Assembly (NCBI GenBank): GCA_049521055.1
Contig: JBEKPE010000001.1
Location: 1 to 64,000 of the forward strand
Direction: 5' to 3'
Length of the DNA stretch: 64,000 nt
DNA from: FEN-987 sp049521055
GTDB lineage: Archaea; Thermoproteota; Bathyarchaeia; 40CM-2-53-6
Of this stretch, positions 27,001 to 33,993 are shown in pieces. The translations under genes and the position numbers were made by a program. Below the pieces are notes generated by a model, which saw only the letters and a program-made list of their open reading frames with translations, did no database searches and was not told where the DNA came from. Every line of letters begins with the position of its first letter. The first letter of the stretch is position 1.

Positions 27001-27300
27001 GTACTCAATTTCATCATCGAGTGCGCGTACAAGACTGGTTTCAAGTTGCGTATCACCGTGTGTTTCGGTCTTAGAAACGTCCGCTGTTACGTCGTCATGT
27101 GTGGTTGCTATCTGTACCCCGCACCGGGGGCAAAGGCGGATGGACCTACTCGGCAGTGTTTGAACAATGAAGCCGCACTTCTTGCAAGCCCAAGGCGCAT
27201 TCCTATCTACAGAGGCGCTTTGAAGCTGACGTGCTCCGCATTTCCTACAGAACTTTGCATTATCTGAGATCGTTCCCCCGCAATGCTCGCAGTCCCTCAA
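24031..27300 (-). CDS. SF1 helicase (UPF1/DNA2-like) fused to PLD nuclease and OB-fold; Mokosh type II-like
   Basis: A 1089-residue multidomain protein. There are two zinc ribbons at 4-60, then a UPF1-type SF1 helicase: Walker A GPPGTGKT at 252-259, DEAS, GDFKQLPAI, TQYRMNPDI, ATVHRFQGRQ and NVAISRAQDK, interrupted by a coiled-coil insertion. A phospholipase-D nuclease motif HEKLCIID...GSLN follows at 932-950, and an OB-fold-like tail at about 1003-1085. COG1112 helicase plus PLD in one chain is the layout described for the Mokosh type II anti-phage protein MkoC. The extra zinc ribbons and OB domain are additions. It heads a minus-strand operon with a zinc/membrane protein and an AbiV-like protein. 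Confidence 0.8.
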   Translation of the reverse strand: MRDCEHCGGTISDNAKFCRKCGARQLQSASVDRNAPWACKKCGFIVQTLPSRSIRLCPRCGVQIATTHDDVTADVSKTETHGDTQLETSLVRALDDEIEYIKKEGGSRFYQIRNGEKVNEVAGSFVYRFDFDGDRLETDVPVLLQIGDSKNRVEAEIISVVGQEIMLAVKSNLPSAVPRAKMFTDPIFILERLRNLIKSPPPNFNKTLAHTLLGENQPKLGRVPIATSTDLNYSQKSAVEHSAGSEVFFIWGPPGTGKTKTISSVISHCFGAGGRVLITSNTNVAVDNAISDTEKLVHKDIHLNDTNAFPGDIVRVGVPQVDVPPCVVFKHIVKQRSKEIDEEIGELERANESFLRRVEQLRRDVGILDEYERLNSRVVSGQANLDQLRKQLDLSDESRKDVEQRFDRAKSMSKIERAVRGVNVDRLAGELNNSIRGHDLLHEQLLSAQQTYSQAVAVLDPIRSQANKVVGKRPQLVQESIIASSKVAQNNSRLSELREVRSKIEKEIIANARIIGTTMAKAWLSADLAGSKFDLVVVDEASMATLPMLYFVAGLSSARVLIVGDFKQLPAIAMAETDYVIQWMKRDIFELLGIDSNTLESHENICGMLTTQYRMNPDISGIVSNRIYGGRLKDDESVRRGANVIKPPGADYSLILLDSSNLNPWSTIHEQSGSRINLIQAELAVCMAREGIKNGFTKIGIITPYRAQARILAKRIEDLNLKKYVEVATVHRFQGRQKEIVIFDISDSGPNSPSRLIRVKHSDDHQSERLLNVAISRAQDKLILIGNLSYLAKNLDPDELLLKIIEDCKDNGIQLTGEQFLTYPAEHAEADETESQGKIATYRAEEFYPAFESDLTNAKEDIAIVSAFVTARRVRKLSDTLKTAIERKVSVRILTKPPENQFEDEPLKSSARDGVQMLQNIGARIEFNAKTHEKLCIIDNSIVWYGSLNILSQYESSESMMRFVGEATARQLLKDVGLRVESVLKSTSFKSIHDGMRGITTTGKLIRIDPVQVRKKRNGPTLRFAEAVLESDGNECYVILWDAETDLVNVGDTIRIINGYTKEFNGKISLQSGKFGKIELLQANNGRKA

Positions 27301-27399
27301 CGAATTACCTTCGCGCTACCCGGTCCACTATTAACTGAACCCGCCCTCCACTCCGCTTCTCCGAAGCTCCGTTCCGGCTAGGACCTTCCGGATTTCCTG

Positions 27400-27648
27400 T
27401 CATTTCAATTTCTCCGCTTTATACAAATGAGCAGTCCTAGCATATTGCTTGCTGATTTCATAAAACTTCTGGGCCGTGTCCTCATTCTTTGTCACATAAC
27501 AACTAAAGGACGAAAATTCCGTGTCTCCCAAGAGTTTGTGGATGGCTCTGTAGAACCGCTTACGCTCGGCATAGTTTTGGGCGTTAGCCTTTATATCGTA
27601 ATCCACCAGAAACCAAACATTTTCCGTATGTCTCACGTGGGACAACAT
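27400..27648 (-). CDS. Orphan Cas2/VapD-fold-like small protein
   Basis: An 82-residue protein. The pattern is NVWFLVDYDIKAN, then ERKRFYRAIHKLLGD, FSSFSCYVTKNEDTAQKFYE. It is a first beta strand ending in an aspartate, a helix, and a second strand with paired Ser/Cys, and it matches the Cas2/VapD ferredoxin-like fold. No CRISPR array or cas1 lies in the window, so it is not an adaptation gene here. It could be an RNase or toxin-like protein. It lies about 100 nt upstream of the helicase-nuclease on the same strand. Confidence 0.5.
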   Translation of the reverse strand: MLSHVRHTENVWFLVDYDIKANAQNYAERKRFYRAIHKLLGDTEFSSFSCYVTKNEDTAQKFYEISKQYARTAHLYKAEKLK

Positions 27649-27796
27649 AGCCGATGCTCAATATAAGCCCCCTAGGTAGTTACCAACGAAAAGCCCCCGT
27701 CATAAGTTACCAGAACCGTGCGCACCACTCTAGTTACAACCTAGGGTTCAATTGTCTCTTCAGCAAGTCAGACCTTCGGCGAATGTGTGAGGCCTC

Positions 27797-28678
27797 TTGA
27801 GTCAGGATGAGATCGAAATCACCTCTACGATATCTCAAGGAACAGACTCGTTATTCCGTGACCCTCAATTGTTATCCGCATTCGGGCGGCCTTTTAGACG
27901 ACTGAAAGACACTGGAAAGCCTCCTGGAACCGTGAATTATGTTTTCTTCAAGCCACCAACGGGACCACTTAGGACGCTTGGAGCTTTAGGCTATACGCCT
28001 GGTGAGCAAGTCCTGTTCTATCCGGGGATATTGACTAGACGCGTCCCTTGGTATACTACTGGTAATGATAAGATCCCACTCACTGCGAAAGCCAACGAAT
28101 CTTTAGACCATATTACTCTCGAACCAGACCTTCAGAGGTGGCATGCTACTATCCTGACAGGTCAAGGTAACAAAGAGACACGTCTACCTCGGAGAAGGAC
28201 TAGTCAAATCAAGCAAGACCTCATTTTCTGGTTTGCACTCTCAGTAACAGATCCCTCCGTTCTAGAGCTTACTCCAAGAACCATTCGCCTAGGCCCTTTC
28301 GCAGTAAGCCCAACGTATTCCAGACAAATGGCCAAACTCATCATTGCTGCAAGGAAGGGTGCAATTTTCCACATTCTGCAGCTACATGAACAAGAGAACC
28401 TCTCTGGCAATGAATTTGTGAACTTCGAGTTCTATGTAGATCGATCGAGTGAAATGCGTCTTTTGCTTCGCCACCAAGTTCTGGGGAGAGAGGGGCGTGT
28501 GACGGGGATTGTCTCCAGCATCTCACCTCCAGCAAGCAAGGATTCAGTGAAGCTTCCAGCGCTTACACCGTGCAGAAGTCATGACGTTATGCTTCTAGGA
28601 TCCCCGGGTTGCTATCCGATTACCGTCTACAAGCTGCCCGGAACACTTGCTGAAGATGCTATCTTATCAGGTTACTAA
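27797..28678 (+). CDS. Hypothetical protein
   Basis: A 293-residue protein not recognised. It is soluble, with a Pro/Gly-rich N-terminal half (TGKPPGTVNYVFFKPPTGPL) and a mixed C-terminal half (LIFWFALSVTDPSVLEL, NFEFYVDRSSEMRLLLRHQV). No Cys pairs, membrane helices or catalytic motif are seen. It lies divergently from the Cas2-like gene. The 150-base gap between them should hold both promoters. Confidence 0.5.
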   Translation: MSQDEIEITSTISQGTDSLFRDPQLLSAFGRPFRRLKDTGKPPGTVNYVFFKPPTGPLRTLGALGYTPGEQVLFYPGILTRRVPWYTTGNDKIPLTAKANESLDHITLEPDLQRWHATILTGQGNKETRLPRRRTSQIKQDLIFWFALSVTDPSVLELTPRTIRLGPFAVSPTYSRQMAKLIIAARKGAIFHILQLHEQENLSGNEFVNFEFYVDRSSEMRLLLRHQVLGREGRVTGIVSSISPPASKDSVKLPALTPCRSHDVMLLGSPGCYPITVYKLPGTLAEDAILSGY

Positions 28679-28742
28679 CGGACTAAAACTAGAACGACTA
28701 GAGAAAGCCGACGAGAGATTCGAGGGAAGCACGTCTCTGGGA

Positions 28743-28927
28743 TTAAGACTTGTGAGTAGCGGGTTTAGCCGCTATAATAGGGTAGCCGTCCATTTTAACG
28801 CTTAAGTCAGTTAATCTCTCCATGAGTCTAGTTTCCTCCCGTCTCAACCGCTCCAATTTTTCCCCTTCAGGGGTATTCTCCCCTTCATAGCTTACCACAG
28901 AGAGTCGATCCACAAGCTGCTGAATCA
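28743..28927 (-). pseudogene. Fragment: 3' end of a tyrosine integrase
   Basis: Read on the minus strand, this encodes LIQQLVDRLSVVSYEGENTP, EGEKLERLRREETRLMERLT and MDGYPIIAAKPAT. It is a clear relative of the last 60 residues of the integrase at 32088-33218. Nucleotide similarity to 32084-32281 is high but not complete, and stops sharply at 28927. The rest of the gene is absent. The fragment marks one side of a 3.2-kb cassette. Confidence 0.8.
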
Positions 28928-28929
28928 AC

Positions 28930-29139
28930 GTGCAGAGATTACACAAGAGTAGTCTTACCCTTTCTCCAGAAGACATAAGGACGATAGTCCTTGGGAAATG
29001 CATTGAAATTTACTCGAAGTACTACCCATACGTTACCTCAAGCGGAGAAAAGACTACAACTTCGAAAGCAGTATCCGAAATTGAGAATCTGACCGAGAAA
29101 TTAGTCAAGCGCTACTCGACCAGCTCGCATGATCGATAG
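28930..29139 (+). CDS. Small hypothetical protein at the cassette boundary
   Basis: A 69-residue frame from a GTG, beginning just where the integrase-fragment similarity ends. It contains TLSPEDIRTIVLGKCIEIYS and TTTSKAVSEIENLTEKLVKR, plausible helices for a soluble protein. No family is recognised. It may be the first gene of the cassette. Confidence 0.35.
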   Translation: MQRLHKSSLTLSPEDIRTIVLGKCIEIYSKYYPYVTSSGEKTTTSKAVSEIENLTEKLVKRYSTSSHDR

Positions 29140-29238
29140 TTCGCTTCGATCAACAGAAGGAACGAGGCAGTAAGACCTTGGATTGCGAGCGGTAAGGCGA
29201 TAAGTCCCTCGCTCCGAATGCTAGTCACTGGAATGGTT

Positions 29239-29718
29239 ATGAGTGCTCCCTTGAGGCTGATGATTTTCATCGATAGTGCGAATATTTTCTCCGCCGCGTA
29301 CGATAAGAGTGGTTCAAAAATCAAACTCGAATCGCTAGTTCCTCTTGTTTCGCAAAACCAAAGAAATGTAGGCAGTTATGCGTACGTAAAGGAAGACAAC
29401 ACTCGTGAGGCGTTCTATCAGCAGTTGGAGCGAAAAGGCATTCACATAGTTAGAGTTAGTGCAGGAAAAAGCGTTGATGGCAGACTAATTGCAGATATGC
29501 TTGTTGGCCTCATTCAAGATGATTATGACATCGCCGTGCTGTGTGGCGGGGATAGAGACTATGTTCAGGTGGTCGAACTTTTGAAACGGCGAGGCAAAAC
29601 CGTATGGGTTGCCGCCTTCGCTCATTCGTGTAACGGTTGGTTGCGCACTTTGGCAGATAATTACATTGAGCTAACGGACCTACTCGACAAAATCAAGGAA
29701 ACGGAACCATCTCCATAA
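29239..29718 (+). CDS. NYN/LabA-like PIN-domain RNase
   Basis: A protein of about 160 residues with the NYN (LabA/DUF88) fold. The first acidic motif is IFIDSANIF, the next VDGRLIADML, and the third LCGGDRDYVQVVELLKRRGK, followed by VWVAAFAHSCNGWLRTLADN. The aspartates in these motifs form the metal site of PIN-like ribonucleases. The frame is open from 29218, but ATG 29239 directly precedes the domain. NYN RNases occur in toxin-antitoxin and defence contexts as well as RNA turnover, and here it sits inside the integrase-bounded cassette. The following 145 bases (29719-29863) hold a CA-repeat and a tRNA-3'-end-like sequence. Confidence 0.75.
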   Translation: MSAPLRLMIFIDSANIFSAAYDKSGSKIKLESLVPLVSQNQRNVGSYAYVKEDNTREAFYQQLERKGIHIVRVSAGKSVDGRLIADMLVGLIQDDYDIAVLCGGDRDYVQVVELLKRRGKTVWVAAFAHSCNGWLRTLADNYIELTDLLDKIKETEPSP

Positions 29719-29863
29719 AAAGTAAAAAGTCTAGTGGTGCGCACACACACACTTTGACGACGGACTACGACGGTTCGAATTACGACGCCCGCACCAGAAG
29801 TTACACACACTGTTAGAGAAGACTTCCAGGAGAGTTGCACCTGATGGAAATCCCCACTCGATT

Positions 29864-30295
29864 TCAGATAATTCCGCGATACATCAGAGACCAGATCCAC
29901 CAGAACAGCATCAAAAGACCCAGACCTAAGACTACGATAAGTCCGGCGGTAAAGGACAGATTGGCTATAATTTTCGAGGTTTGGATGATTCTCGTTTGTC
30001 GCAACTTAGCACGAATTCGGGGGTGTCGCTGGAGGAGGATGCTTACTCCACTGTCTGAATATGCCACTGACATGGCAAAGGCGTAGACTATCCAGAGAAT
30101 CACATAGAACTCGGCTATATCGGTGATAGAAACGGTGAAGGCAGGCAAGAAGCTGAGAGGGCCTACATAGGAGACGCGGAAATTGGGTGGAAAAATGGCG
30201 ATTCTATCACCTACCAATAGGGCAGACACAAAAATCACTAGGACAGCTGTTGCGAAGAGGCCGCGCACTTGCTCCTTGTCGAACTCGTCAGTCAT
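29864..30295 (-). CDS. Membrane protein with about four helices
   Basis: A 143-residue protein with hydrophobic segments LFATAVLVIFVSALLVGD, SFLPAFTVSI, EFYVILWIVYAFAMSVAY and TAGLIVVLGLGLLMLFWWIW. No family is recognised. Its start overlaps the end of the secreted-protein gene by 8 nt, so the two are translationally coupled. Confidence 0.55.
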   Translation of the reverse strand: MTDEFDKEQVRGLFATAVLVIFVSALLVGDRIAIFPPNFRVSYVGPLSFLPAFTVSITDIAEFYVILWIVYAFAMSVAYSDSGVSILLQRHPRIRAKLRQTRIIQTSKIIANLSFTAGLIVVLGLGLLMLFWWIWSLMYRGII

Positions 30296-30902
30296 GTGAC
30301 TCCATCACACGCTTTCTCATTCTCCTTAGCAACGCCAATGCGCACAACCCTAGCAACAAACCGAGAAGAAGAGACTCTACGGGAAAACCCGGAATAATGA
30401 CAGGCGCTACTGTAGTCGTTGTAGTAGAGGTTACGGCTGTAAAAGTAGTAATTGATAATGGGCCGTAATAAGTAGCGACTCCTGGCGTCACGTATGCGTC
30501 AAGAGTGACGTTCTGTCCTGACTTGACGGTAACGCCTGAAGCGAACAGCGCGAACTGGTAACCATCTGCGAGGACGTACAAGTCAAAGATACCCGGAAAC
30601 ACGTGAAGCTCATAACGTCCGTGGTCCGAGGCGCCAAATGTTGTATTCGAGTCCGTCGTCGTAAGATCCGGACTCACAACGCCTGTAAAAGGGTCCAAGG
30701 CTACGGTCATGTGAGCAATGACGCTGCCTCCTGACTGAATCGGGTCGCCATACTTGAGGCCAACAACGCTGCACCCACTGCCGCAACGAATTGTACCCGA
30801 AATCGTTGCAGATGCAGTCGATTGAGCGTTAACCATCCCGCTGAGGGTCTGAATACAGACGAGGATCAGAATGGCTACTAGTGCCTTTGACGATGCTTGC
30901 AC
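30288..30902 (-). CDS. Secreted protein with C-terminal anchor signal
   Basis: A 204-residue protein. It has a signal peptide (ALVAILILVCIQTLSGMVNA, cleavage after AQ likely) and a beta-rich body with carboxypeptidase-regulatory-like character (ISGTIRCGSGCSV, GRYELHVFPGIFDLYVLADG). A Thr-rich linker follows, then IPGFPVESLLLGLLLGL, a hydrophobic helix and RRMRKR. The tail looks like an archaeal C-terminal sorting signal. It is coupled to the membrane protein downstream. Role unknown, probably surface. Confidence 0.6.
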   Translation of the reverse strand: MQASSKALVAILILVCIQTLSGMVNAQSTASATISGTIRCGSGCSVVGLKYGDPIQSGGSVIAHMTVALDPFTGVVSPDLTTTDSNTTFGASDHGRYELHVFPGIFDLYVLADGYQFALFASGVTVKSGQNVTLDAYVTPGVATYYGPLSITTFTAVTSTTTTTVAPVIIPGFPVESLLLGLLLGLCALALLRRMRKRVMESHD

Positions 30903-31031
30903 CGGTCTGACCCACTACTGCTCCGTTTACTTAGTAGTTAACAGTTTTGCGTGTCAGATACCCACTATACAAGATCCAACCGCTTGTTTCGTCAGGTACG
31001 CTATTGCAGCACGAACGGTTATGGAAAGCAG

Positions 31032-31187
31032 TTACGTATACGCGGCTCGTGAGGTGGGGTTTCCAACATACGCATAGACAGAGTAATAGAGGTGGGATAT
31101 GTGCGCCGATTGCGCTTGGACATTGCCGAACGGCAAAAACATCCAAACCAGAAACAACAGAAGCGAGAGACGATAGCGCCTTATCAT
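31032..31187 (-). CDS. Small secreted peptide or truncated secreted protein
   Basis: The 51-residue frame begins MIRRYRLSLLLFLVWMFLPF with GNVQAQ following, a clear signal peptide with a cleavage site. The mature part is only about 25 residues (SAHISHLYYSVYAYVGNPTS). After the stop the same frame continues open for 25 codons, so it may be a truncated relative of the secreted protein downstream. It is the only coding candidate in 30903-31361. Confidence 0.4.
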   Translation of the reverse strand: MIRRYRLSLLLFLVWMFLPFGNVQAQSAHISHLYYSVYAYVGNPTSRAAYT

Positions 31188-31361
31188 GAGCACGATTTCT
31201 TCTACAACGGTTATTTCAATGCAATCTAAAGCATTGGTTCAATGCTCCTCAAGCAAACGACCCAAAGAAGATATTCCCCGAGAAGCTATCCGATCCTGAA
31301 TTCTACACGGTCTATGGAGAAAGGCTGGCGGTCAGTCGTCCATCAAGCTCTAGTAGACCGC

Positions 31362-31985
31362 TTAGGAAGAATCGCGTGCGTTATCTCCAAGATTCGTTCT
31401 GGCCTCTTCCAACAGCTCTATGAATCTTGCGCGTTCGATGATGATAGCGTCATGAAACCGTCCGGTTATCTTTTTATGAACACTCAAGAAATCTAAGTAC
31501 GATTGGATTCTCGCTATGGATCGGGTTTCCTGATCGTCCCAGCCTACGACAACGCCTACAAATCCAATTGACGCAGCATTGACTATGCTCCCAAGTCTGT
31601 GCTTTTCGCTAGGGCTCGCATGTTCTACTTCGATAGCTAAGAGGCAGCGAGCGTTCTCGTTGATACTTACGTTTGGGTTCGCAATTGTATCTGCATCGAG
31701 ATACGGATTGAGATCAATGCCATTTTCCCTTAAAGCCGCAAAAAATTGGCGGCGGTTTTCGTAGGCATGTTGAATTTCCACCACGTTATTTTCGATATGC
31801 GTGTCAATATTGAATGGCCCTGCAACTATGTCTATCCTTGGACAATAGATGTCTCTCTGCAGCGCATCTCTTGATCGTCGTGACACTGGCCACTCTTGTA
31901 TAACCTCACGAAAGAGATGCCTAAGCAGGCCGGCCGCATCTTCAATATATCTAAGCGTCTCTTCAGATCTTAATCCGCTCGGCAA
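31362..31985 (-). CDS. Hypothetical protein, restriction-endonuclease-like
   Basis: A 207-residue protein. The order RDIYCPRIDIVAGPF (Asp after a strand), then RCLLAIEVEHASPSEKHRLG (E-x-E on a strand followed by a helix) and FVGVVVGWDDQETRSIAR is compatible with a PD-(D/E)XK-like nuclease core. No catalytic Lys is certain, however, so this is a suggestion only. It lies next to the integrase at the end of the cassette and would fit a defence or addiction role. Confidence 0.45.
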   Translation of the reverse strand: MPSGLRSEETLRYIEDAAGLLRHLFREVIQEWPVSRRSRDALQRDIYCPRIDIVAGPFNIDTHIENNVVEIQHAYENRRQFFAALRENGIDLNPYLDADTIANPNVSINENARCLLAIEVEHASPSEKHRLGSIVNAASIGFVGVVVGWDDQETRSIARIQSYLDFLSVHKKITGRFHDAIIIERARFIELLEEARTNLGDNARDSS

Positions 31986-32087
31986 AGGTAATCCGACTCA
32001 TTCAGACTCGCTATTCCGTATCACATTAGTATGATTTTCCACGCTTCTCCGCTCACCGAACTCAACGAGCCGTTGAAGCCTTCAGGA

Positions 32088-33218
32088 TTAAGGCTTGGGG
32101 GTAGCGGGTTTAGCTACGATAGTAGGGTAACCGTCCATTTTAAGGCCTAAGTCAGTTAGTCTCTCCATGAGTCTAGTTTCCTCATCCCTCAACCGCCTCA
32201 ACTTTTCCCCTTCAGGTGTATTCTCCCCTTCATAGCTTAGCACAGTGAGTCGATCCACAAGCTGCTGAATCAAAGTATCTTTGAGAAGCTTGTTTTCTTC
32301 TTGAAGGACCTTTAGTTCTTGTTTAGTGGCTGCTGGTTGAATCTGCCAAGCCTTACGGTGTTGCTCTAAAACCCAAACTTCGTCTTGCATCACACGCTGA
32401 TAATTTAATCCGTCAACCTGATGTCCAAGTTGAAATTCTCTTAACACCGGGTCTAATCCTCTCCGGGTAGCTTCGGTTAACCAACAGCTCCTAAGATTGT
32501 GTGCTCCATGCGTCTTATCGAAAGGAAGCCCTGCTCTAAGTAAAGCCGTTCTCCAACCCGCCTGAATATTGTGCGTGCCGATAATCGGCTGACCTTTCAC
32601 TTTTCGGACGGGCAAATAGCTGGCTACGGTTCGAGGCACTAAGAGATAGTACGGATTGGCATTCGATTTTCTGCCATTAACTGTAATCTTAACTAAGTCC
32701 CTGTGTGGGTCTTCCAGTTGTTGCTCGATCGCCTTCAGGCGTAATCGGTCCTGATTCAATTGTATGAAGCGTTCAGCATCCAGACCCCACAACATTAAAC
32801 GGTAAACTGGCTGGTATGCCTCTGGGGCTAAGGAAATAATTCTTTCAGCGTCCTCCCACTTCAAGAGAGGATGAACGGCAGGCCGAGCACGTTTAATCTT
32901 AAGACCGGCTAACGGCAATCTTTCTATTTCGTGGAAATCCAGGAAATTATTCATCGCGGCGATTCTATATCCCAAAGTAATTTGAGAGAACGAACCGTTC
33001 AGGCTCTTGATTAGAGACTTAACTTTAATCGACAAGGCTTTCGGGTTAGCTTCAGCTTCCTCTAGGAATTCGGTGCCCGTTAATTCTAACCCGGTACATA
33101 TGGCGAATAGGGCGCTTCCGTACCCGCTGACACTGTTCGGATGTAGTCCCTTAATCCATTGGGACACCTTGGGGTCTTTCTTGAATTCCGTGAAGGTCTC
33201 CTTAGCGTGAAACGGCAT
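32088..33218 (-). CDS. int: Tyrosine recombinase/integrase
   Basis: A 376-residue archaeal integrase. The second catalytic region is GAHNLRSCWLTEATRRG (H-x-x-R), followed by FQLGHQVDGLNYQRV with the conserved His and the probable nucleophile Tyr. The first region, MLWGLDAERFIQLN, has Asp where Arg normally follows Gly-Leu, with an Arg three residues later. It ends with a helical tail (KVLQEENKLLKDTLIQQL). A second, partial copy of its 3' end lies at 28743. It sits at the right edge of the accessory island and is the best candidate for moving it. Confidence 0.75.
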   Translation of the reverse strand: MPFHAKETFTEFKKDPKVSQWIKGLHPNSVSGYGSALFAICTGLELTGTEFLEEAEANPKALSIKVKSLIKSLNGSFSQITLGYRIAAMNNFLDFHEIERLPLAGLKIKRARPAVHPLLKWEDAERIISLAPEAYQPVYRLMLWGLDAERFIQLNQDRLRLKAIEQQLEDPHRDLVKITVNGRKSNANPYYLLVPRTVASYLPVRKVKGQPIIGTHNIQAGWRTALLRAGLPFDKTHGAHNLRSCWLTEATRRGLDPVLREFQLGHQVDGLNYQRVMQDEVWVLEQHRKAWQIQPAATKQELKVLQEENKLLKDTLIQQLVDRLTVLSYEGENTPEGEKLRRLRDEETRLMERLTDLGLKMDGYPTIVAKPATPKP

Positions 33219-33360
33219 TACAAGTAAACCCCTAGAGGCGGGGCCTTTAGTAGGGCTACGTTCACAGCGGGTGTGAGGGCTGACATCTGGTCTGTCTCAA
33301 GCTACAGAATAGATGGTGTTGTCGTATAAAACAGTATCGTCAAAATAGGTTGCGTTATGG

Positions 33361-33960
33361 ATGAAGCTTCGAATTGTTGGGTTAGGCGATTCTACAACTG
33401 CTGGAACGCCGGGCTTCCTTTCTCCACTCGAAGCCCCACCGGAGGGCCGCGGTAACCGTGAGAGCCAGTACGCGTATTGGATGATGAAGAACCACCCTGA
33501 ATGGACAGTTCTCAATAGAGGGATCGACGGCCAGAGGTCAGATGAAATCTTAGCTAGGTTCGGCCGTGACGCGATCGAAGCCAAACCAAACTATGTAATT
33601 ATCCTCGCAGGCGTGAACGACATCTACCAAGGCGCGGCAATAGAATTTACAAAGAATAACCTCCTTTTCATGTACCAGAATTCGATTTCGGCTGAAATCC
33701 GTCCCGTATCGGCGTCAGTGCTGCCATACAACACCGCTTCCCGCTCAGAAACTACGGCAATCAGAGATCTGAACGGCTGGATAGAATATACTGCCAACCG
33801 ACTTGAAATCCCGTTTTGTGACACAAGCCTTGCAGTTGCCGATCCAAAAAACCGAGACCGTTTGAGCAGTTCACCTGACGGATATCATCCAGACGTTTCA
33901 GGTTACCGAAGCATGGGCGAGTCACTTGCGCGAGTAATAGAAGCGGATGCTGAACGCTAG
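33361..33960 (+). CDS. SGNH/GDSL-family hydrolase
   Basis: A 199-residue esterase-like protein. Block I is IVGLGDSTTAGTPG (nucleophile Ser), block II has the Gly in NRGIDGQRSDE, block III is IILAGVNDIY (Asn), and block V is SPDGYHPDVSGY (Asp and His). The length matches small SGNH esterases/lysophospholipases. There is no signal peptide, so it is cytosolic. It is the first core-like gene after the island. A 10-mer, AAAATAGGTT, just upstream also occurs at the island's left edge. The 140 bases before it hold no gene. Confidence 0.88.
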   Translation: MKLRIVGLGDSTTAGTPGFLSPLEAPPEGRGNRESQYAYWMMKNHPEWTVLNRGIDGQRSDEILARFGRDAIEAKPNYVIILAGVNDIYQGAAIEFTKNNLLFMYQNSISAEIRPVSASVLPYNTASRSETTAIRDLNGWIEYTANRLEIPFCDTSLAVADPKNRDRLSSSPDGYHPDVSGYRSMGESLARVIEADAER

Positions 33961-33993
33961 CAGTTCGTTGATATAATTGAGGACGAAGATTCG

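Noticed and set aside
33297..33584. Minus-strand frame opposite the SGNH hydrolase
   Set aside because: Antisense of a gene with all SGNH motifs; no domain of its own.
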